Source: Sporosarcina sp. P13 (GTDB lineage: Bacteria > Bacillota > Bacilli > Bacillales_A > Planococcaceae). Taken from it: a DNA stretch of 64,000 bases. Positions 1 to 8,423 of this stretch are shown here, in pieces (the first letter of the stretch is position 1; each line of letters opens with the position of its first letter). The notes below the pieces were generated by a model, which ran no database searches, was not told the origin of the DNA, and saw only the letters and a program-made list of their open reading frames with translations. The position numbers were made by a program, and so were the translations under genes. The stretch is taken from positions 1-64,000 of the forward strand of contig NZ_PDYM01000006.1 in NCBI RefSeq assembly GCF_002743055.1. The letters are read 5' to 3'.

Positions 1-1
1 A

Positions 2-347
2 GCCATCCGCCAGCGCCGTAGTGGGTACAATGATGAATTACTAGCTACATACAGAAGCGGATTGAAGTGGCTTGAACTTACCAAATTCCTTACTAACTTC
101 AAAAAACTATGCCACACACTTCCCCTCACCTAACGAAGGCGCCTTACAAGCGGTAGGCGGAGCAATGAGACAGATAGGCGGTCTTCCTGTCTGGCTCATT
201 GCGGGAGCCATCCGCCAGCGCCGCAGTGAGTACAGTGATAAATTGCTTCCATACATACAGTAGTGGATTGAAGTGGCTTGATCTTACTGAAACCCTTACT
301 AACTTCAATGAGCTATGCCACTTACTCCCCGCCACCAAACAAAGGCG
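2..347. repeat. Two-copy intergenic direct repeat with hairpin spacer
   Basis: A segment beginning GCCATCCGCCAGCGCCG occurs at position 2 and again at 207. The two copies run about 140 bp each, are clearly similar but diverged, and are offset by 205 bp. The spacer, about 158-200, holds an imperfect inverted repeat (GCAATGAG...CTCATTGC), and fragments of the same sequence recur near 345-372. Both strands are open over short stretches, but no convincing ribosome-binding site or protein family is visible, so I treat 1-406 as non-coding repeat DNA. The left copy may continue outside the window. Confidence 0.6.
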
Positions 348-406
348 CCTACCGCCAGACAGGAAGCGGGTACAGTGATGATCACTTCTGCATTTTTCTT
401 GGAACA

Positions 407-454
407 GAAAAAGCCTTCGAATAAAGTCCGTGCTTCTGACTTTATTCGGAGGCT
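407..454 (-). terminator. Rho-independent terminator after the ywlE operon
   Basis: Arms at 412-428 and 438-454 form a 17-bp stem with one G-T wobble. On the minus strand the stem is followed by a T-run (407-411). It lies 9 bp past the stop of the small gene at 463, so it ends the ywlC-mntP-ywlE transcription unit. Confidence 0.8.
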
Positions 455-462
455 TGTGTTTT

Positions 463-711
463 CTATCTACTGACCAATCGGGCTTGCGTATGCCTTTGTA
501 TAGAAGCAACCTGTTTTTCTGTGGCGGCTCGTACTACCATCGCATACGTTAGCAATTTATTGACGGATGGCCGGACATTCGGGAAGAACGTTGGCTCAAC
601 CCAATTGATAAAGACTGCGCTAGTTGTATAGGAAATGACTGCTAGAAACACAACAATGCAAGTTTTTTGCCTAGTCCTACTTTCCTCTTCACTTCTATCA
701 TAGTTTGCCAC
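463..711 (-). CDS. Small single-pass membrane protein of unknown function
   Basis: This 82-codon frame starts with GTG, and its start overlaps the last codons of ywlE by 14 bp, an arrangement typical of translational coupling. One hydrophobic stretch at about residues 17-38 would form a single transmembrane helix. It is preceded by a charged, Arg/Glu-rich N terminus and followed by a basic C-terminal tail. A strong terminator lies directly downstream, so the frame is the last element of the operon. I do not recognise a family. In Bacillus subtilis the gene after ywlE is ywlF (rpiB), which this does not resemble. It could be a genuine lineage-specific small protein or a chance frame. Confidence 0.5.
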   Translation of the reverse strand: MANYDRSEEESRTRQKTCIVVFLAVISYTTSAVFINWVEPTFFPNVRPSVNKLLTYAMVVRAATEKQVASIQRHTQARLVSR

Positions 712-1144
712 CCGCGCGCTGTTGAATGACAGAATGGATAAGTTCTGTCAGCTCATTGAATGTTTTACGATAGGTCGCTAGATCACCACCGAAGGGATCA
801 TGTACATCCGGACTAAAAGGTATACCACTATACTCTTTCAGCGTAAAAATTTTGTTTTTCATCTCCGGAAATGTACTATGTAGAAAATCTCGATGGCTTG
901 CTGTCATCGTTAAGACTACATCTGCCCATTGCATGTCAGATTGTTTGAATTCATTTGAAAACTCTTTGTACGACATTCCGGCTTCTGTCAACAACTGCGC
1001 GGTGTTGGCGGAGATCGGCAAGCCATCCATTGCATGAATCCCTGCAGATTTCGCTGTAATACCCGGCACATTTGAGTGGTTTACTATCGCTTCAGCAAGC
1101 GGACTTCTACATGTATTTCCTGTACAAATAAAGTAAATATTCAT
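698..1144 (-). CDS. ywlE: Protein-arginine phosphatase (low-molecular-weight PTP family)
   Basis: This is a 148-aa low-molecular-weight phosphotyrosine-phosphatase-fold protein. The phosphate-binding loop CTGNTCRS spans residues 7-14, with nucleophile Cys7, Arg13 and Thr11. In Bacillus YwlE the Thr at this site is known to select phosphoarginine over phosphotyrosine. The general-acid Asp lies in DPFGGD at 116-121. By family knowledge it removes McsB-added arginine phosphates in protein quality control and stress response. I chose the ATG at 1144 because it gives the family's usual N terminus. An in-frame GTG at 1153 would add three residues. The neighbours match the Bacillus ywlC-mntP-ywlE order. 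Confidence 0.9.
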   Translation of the reverse strand: MNIYFICTGNTCRSPLAEAIVNHSNVPGITAKSAGIHAMDGLPISANTAQLLTEAGMSYKEFSNEFKQSDMQWADVVLTMTASHRDFLHSTFPEMKNKIFTLKEYSGIPFSPDVHDPFGGDLATYRKTFNELTELIHSVIQQRAGGKL

Positions 1145-1200
1145 TTTCCTCACCTACTTTACAGAATAACGGACTTATAAGATTCAAGATACAATCCCCT

Positions 1201-1704
1201 TCAAAATATAAAAGATAATATGCCTATAAGGATAAATATGCTTCCTGTTAAATATCTAATATACATTCCATTAATGAAACGAATACGTCCTGTTGATAAC
1301 AAGGCTATACTAGAGAAGAAGAGAGAAAAGAAACCTGAAACAAAAATAAACAACCATTTATTTAACTGCATCATTCCGAATGTCATACTTACGGTAAATG
1401 CATCCAAACTCACAAGCAATGCTAAGAAAAACGGCGATATTCTTTTTATCATAGATGGTTGTTCTGCATCATCTAATAAAATATGCAAGCCAATCAATCC
1501 AAGCATGACACCCGATAAAACTTGACTCCATCCCGCAAAAAACTGCACAACTAACTCGCCCATATAAAATCCTATAAGCGGTAACAGCATATTTAATATA
1601 GTAGTCCATAACGCAATCATGAGTCTACCACGACGCAGTTGAAGAACCGTATAGACAATGAGTATATCAATTGTAGTAATAACTGCCGCTATGATTTCTA
1701 TCAT
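1201..1704 (-). CDS. MntP-like manganese efflux membrane protein
   Basis: This 167-aa, very hydrophobic protein has about six predicted helices, as in the MntP (YebN) manganese exporter family. The second family motif is clear (SLDAFTVSMTFG, about residues 99-110). The first Asp-containing motif is diverged (TTIDILIVY near residues 11-19, where family members have DAFAVS-like sequences). It occupies the position of mntP between ywlC and ywlE, as in B. subtilis. The start codon has a good GGGGG Shine-Dalgarno, but that sequence lies in the arm of a hairpin (1713-1762). The diverged first motif leaves some doubt about metal selectivity. Confidence 0.75.
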   Translation of the reverse strand: MIEIIAAVITTIDILIVYTVLQLRRGRLMIALWTTILNMLLPLIGFYMGELVVQFFAGWSQVLSGVMLGLIGLHILLDDAEQPSMIKRISPFFLALLVSLDAFTVSMTFGMMQLNKWLFIFVSGFFSLFFSSIALLSTGRIRFINGMYIRYLTGSIFILIGILSFIF

Positions 1705-1712
1705 TGAGTAAG

Positions 1713-1762
1713 CCCCCTTGCTGTTCGCATCTACCTATCTTATGCGTCCGCTTGAGGGGGCT
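1713..1762 (-). promoter_or_regulatory. Hairpin masking the mntP-like gene's ribosome-binding site
   Basis: On the minus strand, AGCCCCCT (1755-1762) can pair with AGGGGGCT (1713-1720), which is the Shine-Dalgarno of the downstream gene. An inner pairing of ACGCAT with ATGCG extends the fold. The structure could be a weak terminator for ywlC or a translational switch. It does not match a yybP-ykoY riboswitch that I can recognise. Confidence 0.4.
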
Positions 1763-1776
1763 ATTCATCATTTAGT

Positions 1777-2808
1777 TCATTCAGAAAATCGCTTACCGTC
1801 AGAAGCTTTGTCTAACCGATTCATAACTGCTGCACCAATCCCTGACAGATCGGTTTCAATCGCTAAGATCACATCTGCATCGGTCGCATCACATTGACGA
1901 ATCGCTTTATACAGATTGGCTGCCATCGCTTCATGACTATCGATAGCACCTGTTGAAAAGTACCAATCTGCTTTTTCTGTAAATAACTCATCTGGACCGA
2001 TAATTGCGGCACGCTTTCGTTGTTGATGAATGGTGTCGAGCGCATCGTCTATCATTATAGCGTCCGGTTTGATGATAAATAACGGTGCATCTGGTGCGTA
2101 ATGTGTATATTTCATACCCGGCGCACGCGGTGTTTCGATTTCATCTTCCGGTTTAGTTGCTAGATGAACTATACCAATCAATTCCTCTAACTGTTCTTTA
2201 ACAATACCACCTGGACGTAAAATGACAGGCGGTGTGACTGTGACATCAAGAACGGTTGATTCCACACCAATACCTGTTGCACCACCATCTATAATTAATG
2301 GAACTCTTCCTATTAAATCATGATAAACATGTTGCGCTTCAGTCGGACTCGGTTTTCCACTACGATTGGCACTAGGCGCCGCTAAAGGCAATTCAAGTTT
2401 TTGTAATAATTGCAGCGCTACAGGATGGTCAGGCATTCGGATCGCGACTGTATGCATACCCGCAGTCACTGTTTCAGCAATGATGCCAGGCTTTTTTTTC
2501 ATCACCAATGTCAGCGGCCCCGGCCAAAATGCTTCCATTAACTTTTTGGCTACTTCAGGTATTTCCGCAACATACTGCTCAACTTCTTCTATTCTTCCAA
2601 TATGTACAATCAGCGGGTTATCCGCTGGTCTACCCTTCGCTTCAAAGATTCGTTGCACAGCTTTCTCGTCTGTTGCGATAGCTCCAAGACCGTAAACTGT
2701 TTCAGTCGGGAATGCCACAACTCCTCCGTTGCGAAGGATATCCACAGCTTGTTCATATATTCCATCCTTATCCACGGGGTTATCCACCGTTTTGCTAACC
2801 GTATCCAT
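1777..2808 (-). CDS. ywlC: Threonylcarbamoyl-AMP synthase (Sua5/YwlC)
   Basis: This enzyme makes threonylcarbamoyl-AMP from Thr, bicarbonate and ATP, for the t6A37 modification of ANN-decoding tRNAs. The 343-aa length fits the long two-domain form. The N-terminal YrdC fold (about residues 15-205) contains the signature PTETVYGLGA near residue 35 and SANRSGKPSPT near 147. The C-terminal Sua5 domain (about 225-343) begins after APGMKYTHYAPDAPL. The ATG at 2808 is preceded by AAAGGGG. It lies between spoIIR and mntP, the same order as in B. subtilis. Confidence 0.95.
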   Translation of the reverse strand: MDTVSKTVDNPVDKDGIYEQAVDILRNGGVVAFPTETVYGLGAIATDEKAVQRIFEAKGRPADNPLIVHIGRIEEVEQYVAEIPEVAKKLMEAFWPGPLTLVMKKKPGIIAETVTAGMHTVAIRMPDHPVALQLLQKLELPLAAPSANRSGKPSPTEAQHVYHDLIGRVPLIIDGGATGIGVESTVLDVTVTPPVILRPGGIVKEQLEELIGIVHLATKPEDEIETPRAPGMKYTHYAPDAPLFIIKPDAIMIDDALDTIHQQRKRAAIIGPDELFTEKADWYFSTGAIDSHEAMAANLYKAIRQCDATDADVILAIETDLSGIGAAVMNRLDKASDGKRFSE

Positions 2809-2868
2809 GTACTCAACCCCTTTTTATACACATTTCATTGATTTTATCCACAAAAAGTGTGAATAGTT

Positions 2869-3435
2869 TTATGAGAACAACGACTTTATCCACTCCCAAA
2901 TGAAAAATGTAACAGGCTCTTCTTCCGTTTCAGCAACTGTTGCTTCTTCCGGATAACAAACATTCGGGAACAATGCACACCACCAATTATCCCCCTTACC
3001 TTTACCTATTTTCAAGACGTACGCATCATACACACCTTGTTGCTGAATCGCAAATCCGATCCTTTTCGGCGGAATTAATGCAGCTCCGTATTCAATCGTT
3101 ACAGGCAATCCATTCGTTTGTTGTGTGGCGAGTTCGATAATTTTTGGCTCCAATACGTGTAGCTGTTCTTTCATTTGTTGCGTCGTTGCTGAGTGGCTAA
3201 TCGCTTGTTCCAGTAAAGGTGCAATTATTGTTTGGACTTGTTGTTTTACTTGCTGATCTGCTACCGTATTTGAGTTTGCTAGAATGCGAAACTGCGTAGC
3301 TTCATTTGTAGGTACTTCTTGACTAAATAATACTAGCACCCCTTGAATCGCCAGTAGCACGAGTGTAAATTCTATAAAAGCAATTAGTTTTGAAGTTTTG
3401 GTTGGTTGTTGTGTAATCGGATAATCTTGTAACAT
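2869..3435 (-). CDS. spoIIR: Stage II sporulation protein R
   Basis: SpoIIR is the forespore-made signal that activates the SpoIIGA protease to process pro-sigma-E in the mother cell. The 188-aa protein has an N-terminal signal/transmembrane segment at about residues 18-40. The family hallmark FRILANSNTVADQQVK follows near residue 49, and the C-terminal block KGDNWWCALFPNVCY near 146-160 matches the conserved NWWC.LFP motif with its Cys pair. The ATG at 3435 has the Shine-Dalgarno GGAGGGG. Its presence supports an endospore former. Confidence 0.93.
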   Translation of the reverse strand: MLQDYPITQQPTKTSKLIAFIEFTLVLLAIQGVLVLFSQEVPTNEATQFRILANSNTVADQQVKQQVQTIIAPLLEQAISHSATTQQMKEQLHVLEPKIIELATQQTNGLPVTIEYGAALIPPKRIGFAIQQQGVYDAYVLKIGKGKGDNWWCALFPNVCYPEEATVAETEEEPVTFFIWEWIKSLFS

Positions 3436-3482
3436 GTCATCCCCTCCTGCAATCTATCATGACCCGCAAGAGGGTGTTTTAT

Positions 3483-4334
3483 TCATCGAATCTCACAAAA
3501 TATCATTCGATCTTTTTTGTTGATATCTTGTACGATATCCACTTTCGCTTCAGGAAAGGCTTTTTCAAGGAATTGTTGCACCGCTTTTCCTTGTTGATAG
3601 CCAATTTCAAAACCGATGAGCGCTGGACGGTTCATCATAGATACTAGCCGTTCTGCCAGTCTGCGATAAAAGTATAGTCCGTCTTCTTCCGCAAATAATG
3701 CAGACGCGGGTTCGAAGTCATAGACTGTAGGTGACATTGCTGTTTTTTCGTGCGCTGCGATATAAGGTGGGTTAGATAAAATGATATCCCACGTTTGCTG
3801 CTCAAGCGGTTCTTCCATATCGCCTTGTAAAAATGTGATTTCTACTTCATTGCGCTTAGCATTTCGCATTGCTACTTCAAGTGCTTCTTTACTAAAGTCT
3901 GTGGCGGTCACTTGTGCACTTGGACGTTCTTTTTTGAATGCTACCGCAATTGCTCCGCTACCCGTTCCTATATCAGCTACACGAATCGTTTCATCACCAA
4001 ACAATTTATTCGCGCGCTCCAATGCATAGTGCACTAATTCTTCTGTTTCAGGACGTGGAATTAAGACATGCTCATTCACTTCGAATGGTAGGCCATAAAA
4101 TGATTCTTCCCCAAGAATGTATTGAATCGGTTTTCCCGTCACTAATTCATTCATATAAGTCCAAAATACTGTGTAATGTTCTGTAGATAGTTTCTCGTTT
4201 AGACTAGCAAGATAATTAGCCTGACTTTTCCCTGTTACCGCAAGCATCGCCATTTCCGCTGCCCTAGGCTCCAGTCCACGCGCATCAAGTATTTGCTTCG
4301 CGCGTTGAACGGCTTCAAAGATTGTCTCAGTCAT
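3483..4334 (-). CDS. prmC: Release factor glutamine N5-methyltransferase
   Basis: PrmC methylates the Gln of the GGQ motif in RF1 and RF2 using S-adenosylmethionine. The 283-aa protein has an N-terminal helical substrate-binding domain and a Rossmann methyltransferase domain. SAM motif I is [13 protein letters not shown] (about residues 118-130), and the NPPY catalytic motif of N-methyltransferases is near 187-190. Its start overlaps the 3' end of prfA by 8 bp, so enzyme and substrate are translated together. Confidence 0.95.
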   Translation of the reverse strand: MTETIFEAVQRAKQILDARGLEPRAAEMAMLAVTGKSQANYLASLNEKLSTEHYTVFWTYMNELVTGKPIQYILGEESFYGLPFEVNEHVLIPRPETEELVHYALERANKLFGDETIRVADIGTGSGAIAVAFKKERPSAQVTATDFSKEALEVAMRNAKRNEVEITFLQGDMEEPLEQQTWDIILSNPPYIAAHEKTAMSPTVYDFEPASALFAEEDGLYFYRRLAERLVSMMNRPALIGFEIGYQQGKAVQQFLEKAFPEAKVDIVQDINKKDRMIFCEIR

Positions 4335-5403
4335 TTTTATCTAAACTTTCTAAGCGATGTGCTTGTTCTTCGATAATCAATGCGTTAATGACTTCATCCA
4401 ACTTCCCTTCAATCACCTGATCGAGCTTTTGGATAGTTAGACCAATTCGATGGTCAGTCACGCGGTTTTGCGGGAAGTTATATGTGCGGATTCGTTCAGA
4501 ACGATCACCAGATCCGACAGCCGTTTTTCGTTTTTCATCGTATTCTGCTTGGGCTTCTTGCATGAATTTATCATTGACACGGGCACGTAATACTTTCATT
4601 GCTTTTTCTTTATTTTTGATTTGCGATTTTTCATCTTGAATAGATACCGTGATTCCAGTCGGCAAATGCGTTAATCTGACAGCAGACATCGTCGTGTTGA
4701 CGGATTGTCCGCCTGGGCCAGACGAAGCAAATGTATCGGTACGGATATCTTTTTCATGAATTTCGATTTCTACTTCTTCCGTCTCCGGTAAGCAAGCGAC
4801 CGTCGCAGTAGACGTATGCGTGCGCCCACCTGATTCCGTTTCTGGTACACGTTGTACACGGTGCGCACCATTTTCATACTTCAACTTTGAATACGCGCCC
4901 GTACCGTCGATCATAAAGATGATCTCTTTAAAACCACCAAGTTCTGTTGGTGAGGAGTCTAGTACTTCGACTTTCCAGTGATTCGATTCTGCATAACGTG
5001 TATACATTCGATACAAGCTACCTGCGAATAAAGCGGCTTCATCTCCACCAGCCGCTCCACGAATTTCCATGATAACACTTTTATTATCATTTGGATCTTT
5101 GGGGATAAGTAAGACTTTCAATTGTTCTTCTAATGGTTCGATACGATCTTCCAAGTCATCAATTTCCATTTTGACAAGTTCTTTCATTTCGTCATCCAAG
5201 TGTTCTTCCTGCATGTCCTTGGCATTTTTATATTGTTGTTGAACTTCTTTATATTCCCGATATACTTCTACTGTTTCTTGTAGGTCAGATTGTTCTTTCG
5301 AGTACGTGCGTAATTTGTCTAAGTTATTGACGATTTCAGGGTCACTAAGTAGTTCATTGAGTCGATCATAACGATCCTCTACTGCTTGTAGTCTATCGAA
5401 CAT
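4327..5403 (-). CDS. prfA: Peptide chain release factor 1
   Basis: RF1 recognises UAA and UAG and triggers peptidyl-tRNA hydrolysis. The protein has 358 aa, the normal length. The catalytic GGQ lies in [12 protein letters not shown] at about residue 230. The N-terminal coiled region and the conserved IKNKEKAM segment are also present. No frameshift signal is seen or expected, because programmed frameshifting is a feature of RF2. It is translationally coupled to prmC downstream, which modifies its GGQ. Confidence 0.96.
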   Translation of the reverse strand: MFDRLQAVEDRYDRLNELLSDPEIVNNLDKLRTYSKEQSDLQETVEVYREYKEVQQQYKNAKDMQEEHLDDEMKELVKMEIDDLEDRIEPLEEQLKVLLIPKDPNDNKSVIMEIRGAAGGDEAALFAGSLYRMYTRYAESNHWKVEVLDSSPTELGGFKEIIFMIDGTGAYSKLKYENGAHRVQRVPETESGGRTHTSTATVACLPETEEVEIEIHEKDIRTDTFASSGPGGQSVNTTMSAVRLTHLPTGITVSIQDEKSQIKNKEKAMKVLRARVNDKFMQEAQAEYDEKRKTAVGSGDRSERIRTYNFPQNRVTDHRIGLTIQKLDQVIEGKLDEVINALIIEEQAHRLESLDKND

Positions 5404-5460
5404 AATGAATTCACCTCTTCTATAGTATTGGGATTTTTGCGATGATTTATGGTATAGCAG

Positions 5461-5495
5461 AACCGCCTATCCTTTTTTGCTTGCGGATAGACGGT
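5461..5495 (-). terminator. Possible hairpin terminator after tdk
   Basis: Arms ACCGCCTATCC (5461-5471) and GGATAGACGGT (5485-5495) pair with one wobble. The minus-strand T-tail is poor, so this may be only a processing or leader hairpin between tdk and prfA. Confidence 0.35.
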
Positions 5496-5503
5496 CTAGA
5501 GTT

Positions 5504-6094
5504 TTATTTTACATGTGCGCTAACAGGCACTTCATGATGTAGTCGGCAACGTGGTTCGTAAGCTTCTGATGCACCGACTAGAATGATCGGATCATCATAC
5601 CTTGCAGGTTGTCCATCAATTAATCGTTGTGTACGACTCGAAGGAGATCCACAAACCGTACATACCGCTTGCAACTTTGTAACAAGTTCTGCAACCGCCA
5701 TTAGTTGTGGCATAGGTCCAAACGGTTCTCCTCTGAAATCTTGATCGAGTCCAGCGATAATTACTCGGAATCCACGATCCGCTAGGCCAATTGCAACTTC
5801 AAGTATGTCAGCGTCGAAAAATTGAGCTTCATCAATGGCGACCACATCGAAATCATCTGATACAAGATCTGGTATTTCACAGGCTTTGACGATTGGATTA
5901 GCAATCGTTGATGAGCCATCGTGACTGACTACTGCCTCTTCACTATAACGGTCATCAATTGCTGGTTTGAATACCGCAATCTTCTGTTTAGCAAATTCCG
6001 CTCGACGAATTCGACGAATAAGCTCCTCCGATTTACCTGAAAACATACTGCCGCAGATGACTTCCATCCAGCCACCTTGCATGGAAACGTACAT
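5504..6094 (-). CDS. tdk: Thymidine kinase (type II)
   Basis: This kinase phosphorylates thymidine to dTMP in pyrimidine salvage. The 196-aa protein has the P-loop GSMFSGKS at residues 15-22 and the catalytic DEAQFF at about residue 87. The C-terminal zinc-binding cysteines sit in CTVCGSPS and in the final CRLHH. I chose the ATG at 6094 because GGGAG lies seven bases upstream and the protein then aligns with B. subtilis Tdk. An in-frame TTG at 6100 is less likely. The upstream region is filled by a 21-bp repeat array, so the promoter must be within or beyond it. Confidence 0.95.
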   Translation of the reverse strand: MYVSMQGGWMEVICGSMFSGKSEELIRRIRRAEFAKQKIAVFKPAIDDRYSEEAVVSHDGSSTIANPIVKACEIPDLVSDDFDVVAIDEAQFFDADILEVAIGLADRGFRVIIAGLDQDFRGEPFGPMPQLMAVAELVTKLQAVCTVCGSPSSRTQRLIDGQPARYDDPIILVGASEAYEPRCRLHHEVPVSAHVK

Positions 6095-6173
6095 GTTCAA
6101 TCTCCCTTCAATGTCGTGTTATGTATGGTTTTTGCTGATTTTGGTTTAGTGTTATTATGCGCTTTTGGCCGGG

Positions 6174-6467
6174 TTCTATGAGCGCTAGACCACGTTCTAT
6201 GAGCGCGGGAACGCATTCTATGAGCGCGGGATCGAGTTCTATGAGCGCGGGGACGCGTTCTATGAGCGCGAGACCGCATTCTATGAGCGCGGGGACTCGT
6301 TCTATGAGCGCGGGACCACGTTCTATGAGCGTGAAGACGCATTCTATGAGCGCGGGACCACGTTCTATGAGCGCGGGACCGAGTTCTATGAGCGCGGGAC
6401 CACGTTCTATGAGCGCGGGACCACGTTCTATGAGCGCGGGGACGCATTCTATGAGCACACGCGGAAT
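6174..6467. repeat. Array A: 14 units of a 21-bp repeat, core CTATGAGCGC
   Basis: Fourteen units of exactly 21 bp run without spacers. The typical unit is TTCTATGAGCGC followed by nine more variable bases such as GGGACCACG. The core is invariant except in unit 8 (GAGCGT) and the terminal unit 14 (GAGCAC). The period is a multiple of three and stop codons are absent, so long frames exist on both strands, but these encode only monotonous heptapeptides and lack ribosome-binding sites. The array fills the tdk-rpmE intergenic region, between the rpmE terminator and the tdk start. Confidence 0.97.
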
Positions 6468-6495
6468 TATTTAAGCTAATTTAATGTGCTAAATG

Positions 6496-6535
6496 ATAAA
6501 AATACCCGCCTGGCACGACTGCACCTGACGGGTAT
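6496..6535 (-). terminator. rpmE terminator
   Basis: Arms ATACCCGCC (6502-6510) and GACGGGTAT (6527-6535) form a stem followed on the minus strand by a T-run at 6498-6501. It lies 12 bp after the rpmE stop. Confidence 0.8.
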
Positions 6536-6546
6536 CTGGCATTTGA

Positions 6547-6762
6547 TTACTCTTGTCCTTCTGACTTGATGCCGTATTTCTTGTTGAAACGGTCGACACG
6601 GCCGTCCGCTGCAGCAAACTTCTGGCGTCCAGTGTAGAATGGGTGACATTCTGAGCATACTTCTACTCGAATATCCTCTTTTACAGAACCTGTTTCGAAT
6701 GTATTGCCACATGAGCAAGTTACGTTTGCAAGTTTGTAATTAGGATGAATTCCTGCTTTCAT
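6547..6762 (-). CDS. rpmE: 50S ribosomal protein L31, zinc-binding type
   Basis: The 71-aa L31 has the four metal-ligand cysteines C16, C18, C36 and C39 (CSCG and CSEC), so it is the zinc-dependent C+ form. It starts at the ATG at 6762, preceded by GGAGAG. It has its own promoter (6911-6939) and terminator, separating it from rho upstream and tdk downstream. The roughly 145-nt leader contains the perfect inverted repeat TTATTGAC/GTCAATAA near 6819-6841 and a second small hairpin. A zinc-free paralogue, if present, is not in this window. Confidence 0.96.
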   Translation of the reverse strand: MKAGIHPNYKLANVTCSCGNTFETGSVKEDIRVEVCSECHPFYTGRQKFAAADGRVDRFNKKYGIKSEGQE

Positions 6763-6910
6763 CGGTCTCTCTCCTCTCGCCCTGAACCATCTGGAACAGA
6801 GTATAAATTTCGGGTGCTTTATTGACCAATTGTCAATAAAACGGATCGATGCCTTACACGGCCCGTTTATGTCAGCCGCATATGCAGTGTACAGAAAACT
6901 GTACTTGAAT

Positions 6911-6939
6911 AGTATAGCAAAATTGCACGTCATACGCAA
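6911..6939 (-). promoter_or_regulatory. Sigma-A-type promoter of rpmE with structured leader
   Basis: The minus strand has TTGCGT (6934-6939), a 17-bp spacer and TATACT (6911-6916). The transcript would begin near 6904 and carry a leader of about 140 nt with two or three hairpins before the rpmE start. Such a leader could mediate L31 autoregulation, but that is not shown. Confidence 0.65.
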
Positions 6940-6974
6940 CTGTTTGATTTGGATTTTTATTGGTTGCTTCTATA

Positions 6975-8258
6975 TTAAAGTAACCCTTTACCTTTACGGT
7001 GAGCTTTCATTTCTTCATTCAGTTTATCGAAGAATTCGTCGTTATTTTCAGATTGGCGGAGTTTTCGCAGGAAGCGTTCTGCGAAGTCTGGGGCATCTGA
7101 GAACGTTTTTCGAATAGCCCATAGTTTTTCTAGTTTTTCAGACGGAACGAGAAGATCTTCTTTCCTTGTACCCGAACGACGAATATCAAGTGCCGGGAAG
7201 ATTCGACGCTCAGCAAGACTACGATCTAAATGTAGTTCCATATTGCCGGTTCCTTTAAATTCTTCATAGATGACTTCATCCATACGAGAGCCCGTTTCGA
7301 TTAAAGCCGTCGCTAAAATCGTTAAACTTCCGCCTTCTTCTACATTACGCGCTGCACCGAAAAATCTTTTTGGTCGGTGGAATGCCGCTGGATCAATCCC
7401 ACCTGACAAAGTACGTCCACTTGGAGGAATCACCAAGTTAAATGCGCGTGCCAAGCGAGTAATGGAGTCCATCAAGATGATGACATCACGTTTATGTTCG
7501 ACTAAACGCATCGCGCGCTCAAGTACAAGTTCCGCTACTTTGACATGATTTTGCGGCACTTCGTCAAAAGTAGAACTGACTACATCCGCGTTAACGGAAC
7601 GTTCAATATCCGTTACTTCCTCAGGACGCTCGTCAATTAGAAGAACAATTAATTCTGCTTCTGGATGATTGACCGTAATTGAATTGGCAATTTCCTTCAA
7701 CAACATCGTCTTCCCTGCTTTTGGAGGAGCGACGATTAAGCCTCGCTGACCGAATCCAACTGGGGAAACTAGATCCATGATACGTGTAGAAATATTATTC
7801 TTCGTTGTCTCCAACTTAATTTGACGATCCGGATATAGTGGTGTCAACGCTGGGAAATGTACGCGTTCACGTGCTACTTCGGGGTTTTGTCCATTGACTG
7901 CCTCTACTTGCAACAAGCCGTAATAACGTTCGTTTTCTTTTGGCGGACGAACTTTACCCGTTACTTTATCACCGTTACGCAAATCGAAACGACGGATTTG
8001 AGAAGCAGATATGTAAATATCTTCTGAACTTGACGAATAGTTTATCGGACGTAAGAAGCCGTACCCTTCAGATTGGATGATTTCTAGAACACCTTCCATG
8101 AAAAAGTAACCTTCTTGTTCAGCACGGGATTTCAAAATGGCAAAGATCAATTCTTTCTTTGTCAATTTGCTGTAATTCGTAATTTTAAACTGCTTCGCTA
8201 GAGCGTAGAGGTCTTTCAACGTCATATTCTCAAGGTCCGCCAGTGTAATCATAGTCAT
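6975..8258 (-). CDS. rho: Transcription termination factor Rho
   Basis: Rho is a hexameric RNA helicase that ends transcription of untranslated RNAs. The 427-aa protein equals B. subtilis Rho in length. It has an N-terminal helical and cold-shock RNA-binding domain (FMEGVLEIIQSEGYGFLRP begins near residue 53), Walker A APPKAGKT near residue 175, Walker B VIILMDSI near 255 and the Q/R-loop regions. I chose the ATG at 8258 by alignment with the B. subtilis start. The upstream in-frame extension of 50 codons begins with GTG and does not resemble Rho. No strong Shine-Dalgarno is visible. Confidence 0.95.
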   Translation of the reverse strand: MTMITLADLENMTLKDLYALAKQFKITNYSKLTKKELIFAILKSRAEQEGYFFMEGVLEIIQSEGYGFLRPINYSSSSEDIYISASQIRRFDLRNGDKVTGKVRPPKENERYYGLLQVEAVNGQNPEVARERVHFPALTPLYPDRQIKLETTKNNISTRIMDLVSPVGFGQRGLIVAPPKAGKTMLLKEIANSITVNHPEAELIVLLIDERPEEVTDIERSVNADVVSSTFDEVPQNHVKVAELVLERAMRLVEHKRDVIILMDSITRLARAFNLVIPPSGRTLSGGIDPAAFHRPKRFFGAARNVEEGGSLTILATALIETGSRMDEVIYEEFKGTGNMELHLDRSLAERRIFPALDIRRSGTRKEDLLVPSEKLEKLWAIRKTFSDAPDFAERFLRKLRQSENNDEFFDKLNEEMKAHRKGKGLL

Positions 8259-8312
8259 CTGTGTGCACCACTCTTCATTTATAATATGGAAATTTCGACG
8301 CAAAATAAATAG

Positions 8313-8342
8313 AAAGGAAGATACATAACGTACTTCCTTTCC
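8313..8342 (-). terminator. Probable glpX terminator
   Basis: Arms AAAGGAAG (8313-8320) and CTTCCTTT (8333-8340) pair, and the minus strand continues into a T-rich tail. It lies between the glpX stop and the rho start. Confidence 0.55.
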
Positions 8343-8423
8343 TTTTATCACTATAATGTGCATTATGGATCGTTCATAGTTTTGGAAATAGAGACCCGGC
8401 TGCGACACCGGGATGTGAGGGAG

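Noticed and set aside
144-509. 121-codon minus-strand frame near the left edge
   Set aside because: It runs through the direct repeats and the terminator stem and overlaps the end of the small membrane-protein frame.
6097-6474. Long overlapping open frames on both strands through array A (and likewise in arrays B, C and D)
   Set aside because: They arise because the 21-bp period is a multiple of three and lacks stops; the products are monotonous heptapeptide repeats with no ribosome-binding sites, and both strands are open at once.
6770-6904. Named L31 autoregulatory leader RNA upstream of rpmE
   Set aside because: Hairpins are present, but I cannot match them to a specific described leader class by eye; a covariance-model search would decide.
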